From contig JAFGUR010000154.1 of NCBI GenBank assembly GCA_016938425.1, positions 1 to 19,339 of the forward strand: a stretch of 19,339 bases of DNA, in the 5' to 3' direction. Made by a program: the position numbers and the translations under genes. Numbering within the stretch: position 1 is the stretch's first letter; every line of letters starts with the position of its first letter. Positions 7,890 to 13,871 of the stretch are shown here, piece by piece. The notes below the pieces were generated by a model. The model worked only from the letters and a program-made list of their open reading frames with translations. It was not told the DNA's origin and did not search any database. The stretch comes from Fusobacteriaceae bacterium (lineage in GTDB: Bacteria > Fusobacteriota > Fusobacteriia > Fusobacteriales > Fusobacteriaceae).

Positions 7890-8851
7890 AAAATAAAATT
7901 AAACCGCAATATCTTACTTTAATTATAACTTTGTTAATTTTTTCAGCTCTATTTGGAATATCTTCTATAAAGTTTGAAGGTTTTTTCTCTATGAGTGTTA
8001 TAATGAATCTTTTTATTGACAATGCATTTCTTTTAATTACAGCTCTTGGAATGACATTTGTTTTAATTATTGGAGGAATTGACCTTTCAGTAGGGGCTGT
8101 TATCGCTTTAGTGTGTATGCTTTCTGCAAGTTTATTACAGAAAAATATATCTCCATTTATTGTTATTCCAATTGTTATAGCAGCTGGAGGAGCTATTGGA
8201 TTTGCTCATGGAATGTTTATTCAATATATGAAATTAGAACCTTTTATCGTTACTTTAGCAGGAATGTATTTTGCAAGAGGGTTAACATATATAATTAATG
8301 GAGATACTATTATTATTGATAATGAATTTTATTCAAAAATATCTCAAATTTCATTACCTTTTTTAGGAGAATCTTTTATAAATGTTAATGTTATTCTCGC
8401 ATTTATTATGCTAGGAATTTCAATATATATAGCTCATTTTACAAAGTTTGGAAGAAATGTTTATGCTATTGGTGGAAATGAACAATCTGCAAAAATGATG
8501 GGTCTTCCAGTAGCAAAAACAAAAATAATGGTTTATACATTAAGTGGAATATATTCTGGGATTGCAGGAGTTGTTTTTAGTTTTTATATGTTATCAGGAT
8601 ATGGACTTCATGCTAACGGAGTAGAAATGGATGCTATTGCCTCAGCAGTTATTGGGGGAACATTGTTAACTGGTGGAATCGGAATGATGGCTGGAACATT
8701 TTTTGGGGTTATGATTTACGGTCTTATCCAAACAATAATTATGTTTGATGGAACCCTTAGTTCTTGGTGGACAAAAATTGCATTAGGTGCTTTACTTTGT
8801 ATATTCATTGTAATTCAAAGACTTTTAGTTATGAAAAGAAGTCGTGCTTAA
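7886..8851 (+). CDS. yjfF: Sugar ABC importer permease YjfF
   Basis: This 321-residue protein is the second membrane subunit of the same importer, homologous to YtfT; the two form the heterodimeric channel. It carries the parallel motifs GGIDLSVGAVIALV near residue 60-75 and VIGGTLLTGGIGMMAG in the last third, and multiple membrane helices. The N-terminus is basic and leads directly into helix 1. AGGAGG at 7873-7878 inside the ytfT end serves as ribosome binding site, and the start overlaps the ytfT stop by four bases. It is the last gene of the importer operon and ends in a bidirectional terminator. No catabolic enzyme for the imported sugar follows it. Confidence 0.92.
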   Translation: MKNKIKPQYLTLIITLLIFSALFGISSIKFEGFFSMSVIMNLFIDNAFLLITALGMTFVLIIGGIDLSVGAVIALVCMLSASLLQKNISPFIVIPIVIAAGGAIGFAHGMFIQYMKLEPFIVTLAGMYFARGLTYIINGDTIIIDNEFYSKISQISLPFLGESFINVNVILAFIMLGISIYIAHFTKFGRNVYAIGGNEQSAKMMGLPVAKTKIMVYTLSGIYSGIAGVVFSFYMLSGYGLHANGVEMDAIASAVIGGTLLTGGIGMMAGTFFGVMIYGLIQTIIMFDGTLSSWWTKIALGALLCIFIVIQRLLVMKRSRA

Positions 8852-8859
8852 AAAAATTA

Positions 8860-8900
8860 AAAATCCTATTTCTAAAAATACTTAATAGAAATAGGATTTT
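8860..8900. terminator. Bidirectional terminator between convergent operons
   Basis: AAAATCCTATTTCTA at 8860-8874 pairs perfectly over 15 bp with 8886-8900; the loop is 11 bases. An A-rich left flank and TTTT at the right end let it work for both the importer (plus) and the amino-acid transporter operon (minus). Confidence 0.85.
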
Positions 8901-8922
8901 CATATACCTTATTTTTCAAATT

Positions 8923-9651
8923 CTAATGATTTAAAACTTTATCTAAAAATTCTTTAGTTCTCTCATTTTTAGGATTTTCAAATAATTCATTTGGAGTACT
9001 GTCTTCTAGTATGTACCCATGATCCATAAAAAATACTCTATTTGCAACATTCTTAGCAAATCCCATTTCATGTGTTACTATTAGCATAGTCATTCCTTCT
9101 TTTGCCAAATCTCTCATAACATCAAGAACTTCTTTTACCATTTCAGGATCAAGTGCCGAAGTTGGCTCATCAAACAACATAATATGTGGTTCCATTGCAA
9201 GAGCTCTAGCTATAGCTATTCTTTGTTTTTGCCCTCCAGATAATCTATTTGGATATTCATTTGCTTTTTCTTTTAACCCAACTTTTTCAAGTAATTTCAT
9301 TGCAATTTCATTAGCTTCATCTAAATTTTTTAACCCTAATTTTATAGGAGCAACCGTTAAATTTTCTAAAACTGTTTTATGAGGAAATAAATTAAAATGT
9401 TGAAAAACCATTCCAACCCTTTGTCTAACTCTATCTAAATTAGTTGACTTATCACTTAAATTTTCTCCTTCTACAAAAACACTACCTTTTGTAGGAGTTT
9501 CCAACAAGTTTATACATCTTAAAAAAGTAGATTTTCCACTTCCTGATGGACCAATAATAGCAACAATATCACCTTTATTGATTTGTTTAGTGATTCCTTT
9601 TAAAACTTCATTTTTACCATAACTTTTATGTAAATCTTCTACCTTAATCAC
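8923..9651 (-). CDS. Polar amino-acid ABC transporter ATPase (GlnQ/ArtM type)
   Basis: This 242-residue protein is the ATPase of a polar amino-acid importer. It has Walker A GPSGSGKST at 34-42, the Q-loop in GMVFQHFNLFPHKTVLEN, signature LSGGQKQR, Walker B IMLFDEPTSALD and the switch His in VTHEMGF. Its length matches GlnQ. The start codon is GTG (9651-9649), overlapping the permease stop by eight bases; an AGGAG lies about 11 bases upstream, rather far, so translation probably depends on coupling to the permease. The substrate (glutamine, arginine, cystine or other) cannot be read from the ATPase. No binding-protein gene is next to it. Confidence 0.92.
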   Translation of the reverse strand: MIKVEDLHKSYGKNEVLKGITKQINKGDIVAIIGPSGSGKSTFLRCINLLETPTKGSVFVEGENLSDKSTNLDRVRQRVGMVFQHFNLFPHKTVLENLTVAPIKLGLKNLDEANEIAMKLLEKVGLKEKANEYPNRLSGGQKQRIAIARALAMEPHIMLFDEPTSALDPEMVKEVLDVMRDLAKEGMTMLIVTHEMGFAKNVANRVFFMDHGYILEDSTPNELFENPKNERTKEFLDKVLNH

Positions 9652-10321
9652 TTACTTTCAAGCTCCTTTCAACTATCCTCATAATTTTTGTAAATATTCC
9701 TATTAATATTAGATAAACTAATCCAACAGCCAACAGAGGCTCTACTCCTTTATAAGTTTGCGATGTTATTATATTAGCTGATCTTAATAAATCAACTCCT
9801 CCAATAAATCCAACTATAGAAGTTTCTTTTAGTAAAGTGATAAATTCACTTACTAAAGTTGGTAATATTCTTTTTATTGCTTGTGGCAATATAATTTCTA
9901 TCATTGATAATCTATAATTCATTCCTAAACTTCTTGCTGCTTCCATTTGCCCTTTATCAAGACTCTCAATTCCAGCTCTTATAATCTCCGTTACATACGC
10001 ACCACTATTTATTCCAAAGGCAAGTGCTGCAACTATAAGCACTGGCGTTTTACTTAAATATTGCCCTACAAATACTATATTTGCAAGAATCATTAATTGA
10101 ACAACTGCTGGAGTACCTCTGATTAAGTCCACATACCCAATACTTACATATTCTAATACCTTAATTTTTGATAATCTTAACAATGCAAAAAATATTCCAA
10201 GTATAAGCCCAATAACAGCCGATAATGCAGTAACTCCCACACTGAATCCTAAGCCTTGCAATATATATTTATATCTTGCACCCTCAATAAAAATGCCATA
10301 CAATGTTTGTAAATAAGTCAT
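9644..10321 (-). CDS. Polar amino-acid ABC transporter permease (HisM/GlnP type)
   Basis: This is a 225-residue membrane subunit of a polar amino-acid importer (BPD_transp_1, HEQRo type). It shows the RGTPAVVQL motif at 68-76 typical of the amino-acid subgroup and the EAA loop EAARSLGMNYRLSMIEIILPQA that docks on the ATPase, with about five helices. I chose ATG 10321 because GAAAGGA lies five bases before it and the family start (a short segment, then the GLGFSVGVTALSAVIG helix) follows. A longer frame back to a TTG at 10423 adds 34 residues with no ribosome binding site. It overlaps the ATPase gene by eight bases. It lacks a fused binding domain, so the solute receptor must be encoded elsewhere. 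Confidence 0.9.
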   Translation of the reverse strand: MTYLQTLYGIFIEGARYKYILQGLGFSVGVTALSAVIGLILGIFFALLRLSKIKVLEYVSIGYVDLIRGTPAVVQLMILANIVFVGQYLSKTPVLIVAALAFGINSGAYVTEIIRAGIESLDKGQMEAARSLGMNYRLSMIEIILPQAIKRILPTLVSEFITLLKETSIVGFIGGVDLLRSANIITSQTYKGVEPLLAVGLVYLILIGIFTKIMRIVERSLKVSD

Positions 10322-10396
10322 ATAAATCCTTTCATAAATATATAAAATGTATTTTTCCATGTATTTTAACATTTTTATACATATTTCGTCTAGAGT

Positions 10397-10423
10397 TTTA
10401 TAAATAAATTGGACTTTTATCAA
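10397..10423 (-). promoter_or_regulatory. Possible promoter of the amino-acid transporter operon
   Basis: Read on the minus strand, TTGATA at 10423-10418 is followed after 15 bp by TATAAA at 10402-10397, about 75 bases before the permease start. The spacer is short, so this is only a candidate. Confidence 0.3.
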
Positions 10424-10518
10424 ATTAAATCTAATACTTAATTACTCCCAAACTAATTCATATATAAGTTTTTTGTTTCTTAAGATTAATGATGAAAATT
10501 TCTTTAATTAGTGATAAT

Positions 10519-10551
10519 AAAAAAGAACAGATATTTTTTATAACCTGTTCT
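10519..10551 (-). terminator. Terminator of the aldo/keto reductase gene
   Basis: AGAACAG at 10524-10530 and CTGTTCT at 10545-10551 form a 7-bp stem with a 14-base loop. On the minus strand the stem is followed by a run of T (the A run at 10519-10524). It lies 43 bases after the reductase stop and separates that gene from the amino-acid transporter operon. Confidence 0.7.
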
Positions 10552-10593
10552 AATCTATTTTTTTATCTTAATATTATAATTATCCTAAATCAA

Positions 10594-11592
10594 TTAATAA
10601 AAATCTTTTGTTATTTCATCAATTTTCTTTAATTCAGTATCAGAAAAAGGACTACTTTTTAAAACTTTTAAATTATCTAAAATCTGTTCTACCTTTGAAG
10701 CTCCTATTAATACACTTGTAACTATATCATCTTTTAAAACCCATTTTAAAGCCATTTGAGCTAAAGATTCTCCTCTAAGTTCTGCAATATCATTAAGCTC
10801 TTTAATTTTTTTAATTTTAGTTTCAGTAATTTGAGAATTTTTTAAAAATCTACCATCTGTATAAACTCTGCTATCTGCTGGAATGCCATTTAAATAACGA
10901 TTGGTCAATAGTCCTTGAGCTAAAGGACTAAAAGCAATTATTCCTTTTTTTTCTGAAACAGCTTTTTCTTTAAGACCATTTAATTCAATGGTTCTATTAA
11001 GTATATTGTAAGCATTTTGATTAATAATAAATGGACAATTTAAGTCTTTCAATATTTTACTAGCTTTTTCCATTGTTTCACCATCATAATTAGATAGTCC
11101 AGCATATAAAGCCTTACCACTCTTTACTGCTTGATTTAACGCCCCCATAGTCTCTTCTAAAGGAGTTTCTGGATCCATTCTGTGATGATAGAAAATATCT
11201 ACATAATCTAATTGAAGTCTTTTTAAACTTTGATCTAAACTTGATAAAAGATATTTCCTACTTCCAAAATTTCCATATGGTCCTTCCCACATATCATATC
11301 CTGCTTTAGTTGATATTATCAATTCATCTCTATAACTATTAAAATTTTCTTTTAAAATTCGTCCTGTATTTTTTTCAGCACTTCCTGGTTCTGGCCCATA
11401 ATTATTAGCTAAATCAAAATGAGTTATTCCATTATCAAATGCAGTAAAGCACATTTTTTTCATATTATCAAAATTAGAAATATCACCAAAATTATGCCAA
11501 AATCCTAAAGATACTATCGGTAATTTTAGACCACTCTCACCACTTTTTTTAAAATCCATTAAATTATAACGATTTTCATTTGCTTGATACAT
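10594..11592 (-). CDS. yghZ: Aldo/keto reductase, YghZ/Gpr-like
   Basis: This 332-residue cytoplasmic enzyme reduces aldehydes with NADPH and belongs to the aldo/keto reductases. The stretch GYDMWEGPYGNFGSRKYLLSSL and the DIFYHHRMDPETPLEETM segment are characteristic of the YghZ (L-glyceraldehyde 3-phosphate reductase) group, which also reduces methylglyoxal in E. coli. The catalytic tetrad is visible as Asp60, Tyr65, Lys96 and His137. The start is ATG with GGGGG six bases upstream. It is transcribed divergently from a MerR-type regulator and has a 19-bp spacer promoter of the kind such regulators activate. Its job is therefore probably detoxification of reactive aldehydes (inference). The symbol marks family resemblance, not proven orthology. 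Confidence 0.88.
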   Translation of the reverse strand: MYQANENRYNLMDFKKSGESGLKLPIVSLGFWHNFGDISNFDNMKKMCFTAFDNGITHFDLANNYGPEPGSAEKNTGRILKENFNSYRDELIISTKAGYDMWEGPYGNFGSRKYLLSSLDQSLKRLQLDYVDIFYHHRMDPETPLEETMGALNQAVKSGKALYAGLSNYDGETMEKASKILKDLNCPFIINQNAYNILNRTIELNGLKEKAVSEKKGIIAFSPLAQGLLTNRYLNGIPADSRVYTDGRFLKNSQITETKIKKIKELNDIAELRGESLAQMALKWVLKDDIVTSVLIGASKVEQILDNLKVLKSSPFSDTELKKIDEITKDFY

Positions 11593-11615
11593 GATAGCCC
11601 CCTATTATTTTTATT

Positions 11616-11681
11616 GGTTATTTAAAAAAATAAAATTTAATTCTGTATTTAAAGAGAATACAGGAATTTTTTCAAATAACC
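11616..11681 (-). other. Nested inverted repeat in the reductase leader
   Basis: GGTTATTT at 11616-11623 is the reverse complement of AAATAACC at 11674-11681. Inside it CTGTATT at 11643-11649 pairs with AATACAG at 11657-11663, extendable through flanking AATT across one bulge. On the minus-strand transcript the outer arm would start within about ten bases of the expected transcription start. There is no T run after it, so it is not a terminator. It may stabilise the transcript end or tune translation. Confidence 0.45.
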
Positions 11682-11687
11682 TTTATA

Positions 11688-11716
11688 TTTACAAAATATA
11701 CTACTTAAAGTATACT
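11688..11716 (+). promoter_or_regulatory. Promoter of the MerR-family gene
   Basis: TTTACA at 11688-11693 and TATACT at 11711-11716 are 17 bp apart, a normal sigma-70 layout. The -10 box sits inside the palindrome at 11703-11722, so binding of the regulator should repress its own gene while enabling the divergent promoter. Confidence 0.65.
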
Positions 11717-11725
11717 TGAAGTCAA
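11695..11725 (-). promoter_or_regulatory. Reductase promoter with 19-bp spacer, MerR-activated type
   Basis: Read on the minus strand, TTGACT at 11725-11720 and TATATT at 11700-11695 are separated by exactly 19 bp. Both boxes are near consensus, but the spacing is two bases too long for ordinary sigma-70 use. This is the classic layout that MerR-family proteins correct by twisting the DNA. The 20-bp palindrome at 11703-11722 lies over the spacer. Confidence 0.75.
11703..11722. promoter_or_regulatory. MerR-family operator palindrome
   Basis: ACTTAAAGTATACTTGAAGT is a 20-bp dyad with a single mismatched pair (A at position 5 against G at position 16), centred on the AGTATACT core. It overlaps the 19-bp spacer of the reductase promoter and the -10 of the regulator promoter. 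The binding protein is inferred to be the adjacent MerR-type product. Confidence 0.75.
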
Positions 11726-11753
11726 GAAGAAAATCCATATTAAGGAGAAATTT

Positions 11754-12161
11754 ATGAAGACATATACTATAAAAGAAGTTTCTGAACTATTTAACATTCC
11801 TAATTCTACTATAAGATATTATGAAGAAATTGGAATACTTACAAAAGTTGAAAGAACTTCTGTGGGAAAAAGAATATTTTTAGAAAGTCACATTAATAGA
11901 TTAAAAGCTATTTCCTGTTTTAAAAATACAGGAATGTCTCTTGAAAAAATAAAACAATTTTTTGATTTTGAAGATGATGAGTATAACAAAATTGATGATA
12001 TAATTTCTTTATTATCCAATCAAGAAAAAAAAGTTATTGAAGATTTAGAAAGATTAAAAAAAGACTATAATCATATAAAAAAGAAAATTTTATATTATAC
12101 AGATGTTAAAAAATCAGTTATTAATAAACAAATTTTACCTCAATGGAAAGATTATAAATAA
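11754..12161 (+). CDS. MerR-family regulator, AdhR/NmlR-like
   Basis: This 135-residue protein is a DNA-binding regulator. The winged helix-turn-helix is at the N-terminus (TIKEVSELFNIPNSTIRYYEEIGIL), followed by the second wing region and a long dimerisation helix at about 80-115 rich in Lys and Glu. Its only cysteine, Cys55 in SCFKNTG, sits five residues before the conserved Gly. This matches, from memory, the position of the single sensor cysteine of the aldehyde/electrophile sensors NmlR and AdhR. There is no C-terminal ligand domain or metal-binding Cys set. AAGGAG ends seven bases before the ATG. It probably activates the divergent reductase and represses itself. Sensing of aldehydes is inference from the Cys, the length and the neighbour. 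Confidence 0.88.
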   Translation: MKTYTIKEVSELFNIPNSTIRYYEEIGILTKVERTSVGKRIFLESHINRLKAISCFKNTGMSLEKIKQFFDFEDDEYNKIDDIISLLSNQEKKVIEDLERLKKDYNHIKKKILYYTDVKKSVINKQILPQWKDYK

Positions 12162-12206
12162 AATATTTAAAGAATTAGAAATATAAAGAAAATCATACCT
12201 TTTCTA

Positions 12207-12235
12207 TTGACTTTAACATTAGTTTATTATAATAT
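12207..12235 (+). promoter_or_regulatory. Likely promoter of the tlpA-like/ccdA pair
   Basis: TTGACT at 12207-12212 is followed after 17 bp by TAATAT at 12230-12235, or after 15 bp by TATAAT at 12228-12233. Either gives a short leader of about 25 bases before the ATG at 12266. Confidence 0.5.
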
Positions 12236-12265
12236 TTAAGAAAATATATTAAAGGAGTGTAAATT

Positions 12266-12763
12266 ATGAAAAAATTTATTTTAATTTTGTCAGCATTATT
12301 TTTAATATCAACTCTTTCATATTCAACAACTGTTAAAGCAAAAGTAGGAATACAAAAAGGAAATGAAGCTCCAAATATCAAAATTACTGATTTAAATGGT
12401 AAAACTGTAAATTTAAAAGATTATAGAGGGAAAACTGTTCTTTTAAATTTCTGGGCTACTTGGTGTCCACCTTGCAGAGCTGAAATGCCTTATCTAGAAG
12501 AAGTTTGGGTTAAAAATAAAAAAGATATTACTATTTTAGCTGTATCTATTGATGAAGATTCTACTGCAAATGTAAAAAAATTCATTAAAGATGGTAAATA
12601 TACTTTCCCTGTATTTCATGATAAAAAAGGAGATACTGTGAGTACTTATTTAATAAAAAATATACCTACAACATACATAATAAATAAAGATGGGATAATT
12701 ATTGATAAAATTGTTGGTGGAATTGATTGGACTAAATATAAATTTCCTAAAGTAGGTAAATAA
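12266..12763 (+). CDS. Exported TlpA/ResA-like thioredoxin-fold protein
   Basis: This 165-residue protein is a thiol-disulfide oxidoreductase facing the periplasm. An N-terminal signal sequence or anchor covers about 1-20 and has no lipobox Cys. The AhpC-TSA/Redoxin-type domain follows, with the active-site WCPPC at Cys67 and Cys70 and the cis-Pro at Pro134 in NIPTTYI. AAAGGAG precedes the ATG. Its stop directly abuts the ccdA start, so it most likely receives electrons from CcdA and passes them to an exported partner such as a methionine sulfoxide reductase or cytochrome-maturation substrate; the partner is not in this window. TlpA-like proteins with CPPC are usually reductants in vivo. Confidence 0.9.
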   Translation: MKKFILILSALFLISTLSYSTTVKAKVGIQKGNEAPNIKITDLNGKTVNLKDYRGKTVLLNFWATWCPPCRAEMPYLEEVWVKNKKDITILAVSIDEDSTANVKKFIKDGKYTFPVFHDKKGDTVSTYLIKNIPTTYIINKDGIIIDKIVGGIDWTKYKFPKVGK

Positions 12764-13495
12764 ATGAATTTAGAAATGTTCCTTTATCAATATTTAGATT
12801 TAATTCCAATATTGATATCTTTTTTAGGAGGATTATTTGCATTTTTCTCTCCTTGCACATTTCCGTTAATACCTGTTTTTATATCATATATTAGTGGAGT
12901 TTCTATGGAAGATTATCAAAACATCAATCCTAAAAATAAGAAGATTATTATGAGGAATATATTATTTTTCATTTTAGGATTCACTACTATCTTTATAATT
13001 ATGTCTTTAATTATTAGTTATTTTGGAAATATTGCAAGGAATATTTTGACAAGTAAATTTCTATTTAAATTTTTAGGAGTTATAATTATTATATTTGGAC
13101 TTCATATGACTGGTATTTTTAAGTCTAATTACTTATTAAAAGATAGAAAACTAAATATAAACTTTGAAAGCAATAAATGGTATATAGCTTTATTTATTGG
13201 AATGATTTTTGCAGTAGGTTGGTCTCCTTGTACAGGACCAATTTTAGGTACTGTTCTTTCAATGGCTGCAATTTCTTCATCTATACTAAAAGGGACTTTA
13301 TATTTATTCTTTTACTCTTTAGGCTTAGGAATTCCATTTATTTTTATTGGTTTATTTATTGATAAATTGTATAAAAAATTAAAAATAGTTAATAAATATA
13401 TTGAAAAAATTCAAATTATAAGTGGAATATTAATGATAGTCATGGGAATTTTATTGTTTTTTAATAAATTATCTATTTTTAATAATTGGTTTTAG
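12764..13495 (+). CDS. ccdA: CcdA-type thiol electron transporter
   Basis: This 243-residue inner-membrane protein carries electrons from cytoplasmic thioredoxin to the outside (CcdA/short DsbD family). Six hydrophobic segments are visible. The two redox cysteines lie in the pseudo-symmetric motifs FFSPCTFPLIP (Cys31) and GWSPCTGPILG (Cys156). Its length matches CcdA and there is no fused thioredoxin domain; that role is played by the exported protein encoded immediately upstream. The ATG directly follows the upstream TAA with only a weak AAAGTAGGT before it, so translation is probably coupled. No clear terminator follows, so transcripts may run into the downstream intergenic region. Confidence 0.92.
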   Translation: MNLEMFLYQYLDLIPILISFLGGLFAFFSPCTFPLIPVFISYISGVSMEDYQNINPKNKKIIMRNILFFILGFTTIFIIMSLIISYFGNIARNILTSKFLFKFLGVIIIIFGLHMTGIFKSNYLLKDRKLNINFESNKWYIALFIGMIFAVGWSPCTGPILGTVLSMAAISSSILKGTLYLFFYSLGLGIPFIFIGLFIDKLYKKLKIVNKYIEKIQIISGILMIVMGILLFFNKLSIFNNWF

Positions 13496-13528
13496 AAGAG
13501 TATCGAGAGAATTTTCTTAGCAAATATT

Positions 13529-13589
13529 GTTTTTTATATAAGTAAAATAATAGCATTGGAGTTTTACATTAAACTAATAAGATTTATAC
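13529..13589 (+). repeat. Imperfect direct repeat, copy A
   Basis: Starting at GTTTTTTAT, this 61-bp stretch matches copy B at 13797-13854 with nine mismatches and one 3-bp gap, counted by eye. Conserved blocks are GTTTTTTAT, TAAGTAAAATAA, TTGGA, AAACTA and AGATTTATAC. The 268-bp offset means the copies bracket the hairpin island. Confidence 0.8.
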
Positions 13590-13663
13590 GCTAATTACAA
13601 AACTAAAAAAATATTATACACAGTTAAAAATAATACAAATAAGATTTTTATTGGTTTTAATGA

Positions 13664-13681
13664 GACTTAGGCTTTTAAGTC
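13664..13681 (+). other. Small hairpin upstream of the GC-rich island
   Basis: GACTTA at 13664-13669 pairs with TAAGTC at 13676-13681 around a six-base loop. Alone it would be unremarkable, but it stands 20 bases before three further adjacent hairpins. Confidence 0.35.
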
Positions 13682-13701
13682 TTTAGTCGAATTATGAATT
13701 A

Positions 13702-13779
13702 GCAAGGATCCTTCCTTGCCGTGGATTCGGGCTCCACCCCGATTCCACCTCTCTTTCCCCACCGAAGGTGGAGAGGAGG
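13702..13779 (+). other. GC-rich island of three adjacent hairpins
   Basis: About 60% of these 78 bases are G or C, in DNA that is otherwise mostly A and T. Hairpin 1: GCAAGGA 13702-13708 with TCCTTGC 13713-13719, loop TCCT. Hairpin 2: GTGGATTCGGG 13721-13731 with CCCGATTCCAC 13738-13748, one T-T mismatch, loop of six. Hairpin 3: CCTCTC 13748-13753 with GAGAGG 13771-13776 enclosing CACC 13760-13763 and GGTG 13767-13770 around GAA. A fourth AT-only hairpin at 13785-13805 ends in TTTTTTAT. It could be a structured small RNA, a 5' leader element or a REP/MITE-like mobile palindrome; I do not recognise a known riboswitch. Confidence 0.6.
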
Positions 13780-13796
13780 ATTACATAAAAAATGTA

Positions 13797-13854
13797 GTTT
13801 TTTATCTAAGTAAAATAAAGGTGTTGGAATTTTGCAACAAACTAAGATTTATAC
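13797..13854 (+). repeat. Imperfect direct repeat, copy B
   Basis: This is the downstream partner of 13529-13589, 58 bp long because of a 3-bp gap. Its first bases are also the right arm of the ATAAAAAA/TTTTTTAT hairpin at 13785-13805. It ends directly before the ribosome binding site of the J-like gene. Confidence 0.8.
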
Positions 13855-13871
13855 TTAAGGGGGTCAATTTA

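Larger units (their letters stand above)
13496..13871. other. 376-bp intergenic region with repeats and hairpins
   Basis: It contains two diverged direct repeats (13529-13589 and 13797-13854) surrounding an AT-rich stretch and a GC-rich hairpin island. I found no convincing promoter; the best match, TTTACA at 13563-13568 then TATACG at 13585-13590 with a 16-bp spacer, is weak and lies in the upstream repeat. There is no credible start codon for a protein inside, although one frame from 13716 is open into the next gene. The final part, AAGGGGG at 13857-13863, is the ribosome binding site of the J-like gene. Confidence 0.6.

Noticed and set aside
10322..10423. 34-residue N-terminal extension of the amino-acid permease
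   Set aside because: ATG 10321 has GAAAGGA five bases upstream and matches the family start; the TTG at 10423 overlaps a possible promoter and has no ribosome binding site.
13702..13779. CRISPR, T-box or glycine riboswitch reading of the hairpin island
   Set aside because: The hairpins differ in sequence and have no regular spacers, there is no T-box AGGGTGGNACCGCG or specifier loop, and the glycine aptamer core is not present.
13716..13871. N-terminal extension of the J-like protein through the hairpin island
   Set aside because: The extension has no ribosome binding site at its start, is rich in Pro and Arg unlike the rest, and the J-like fold begins exactly after GTG 13872, which has AAGGGGG at good spacing.
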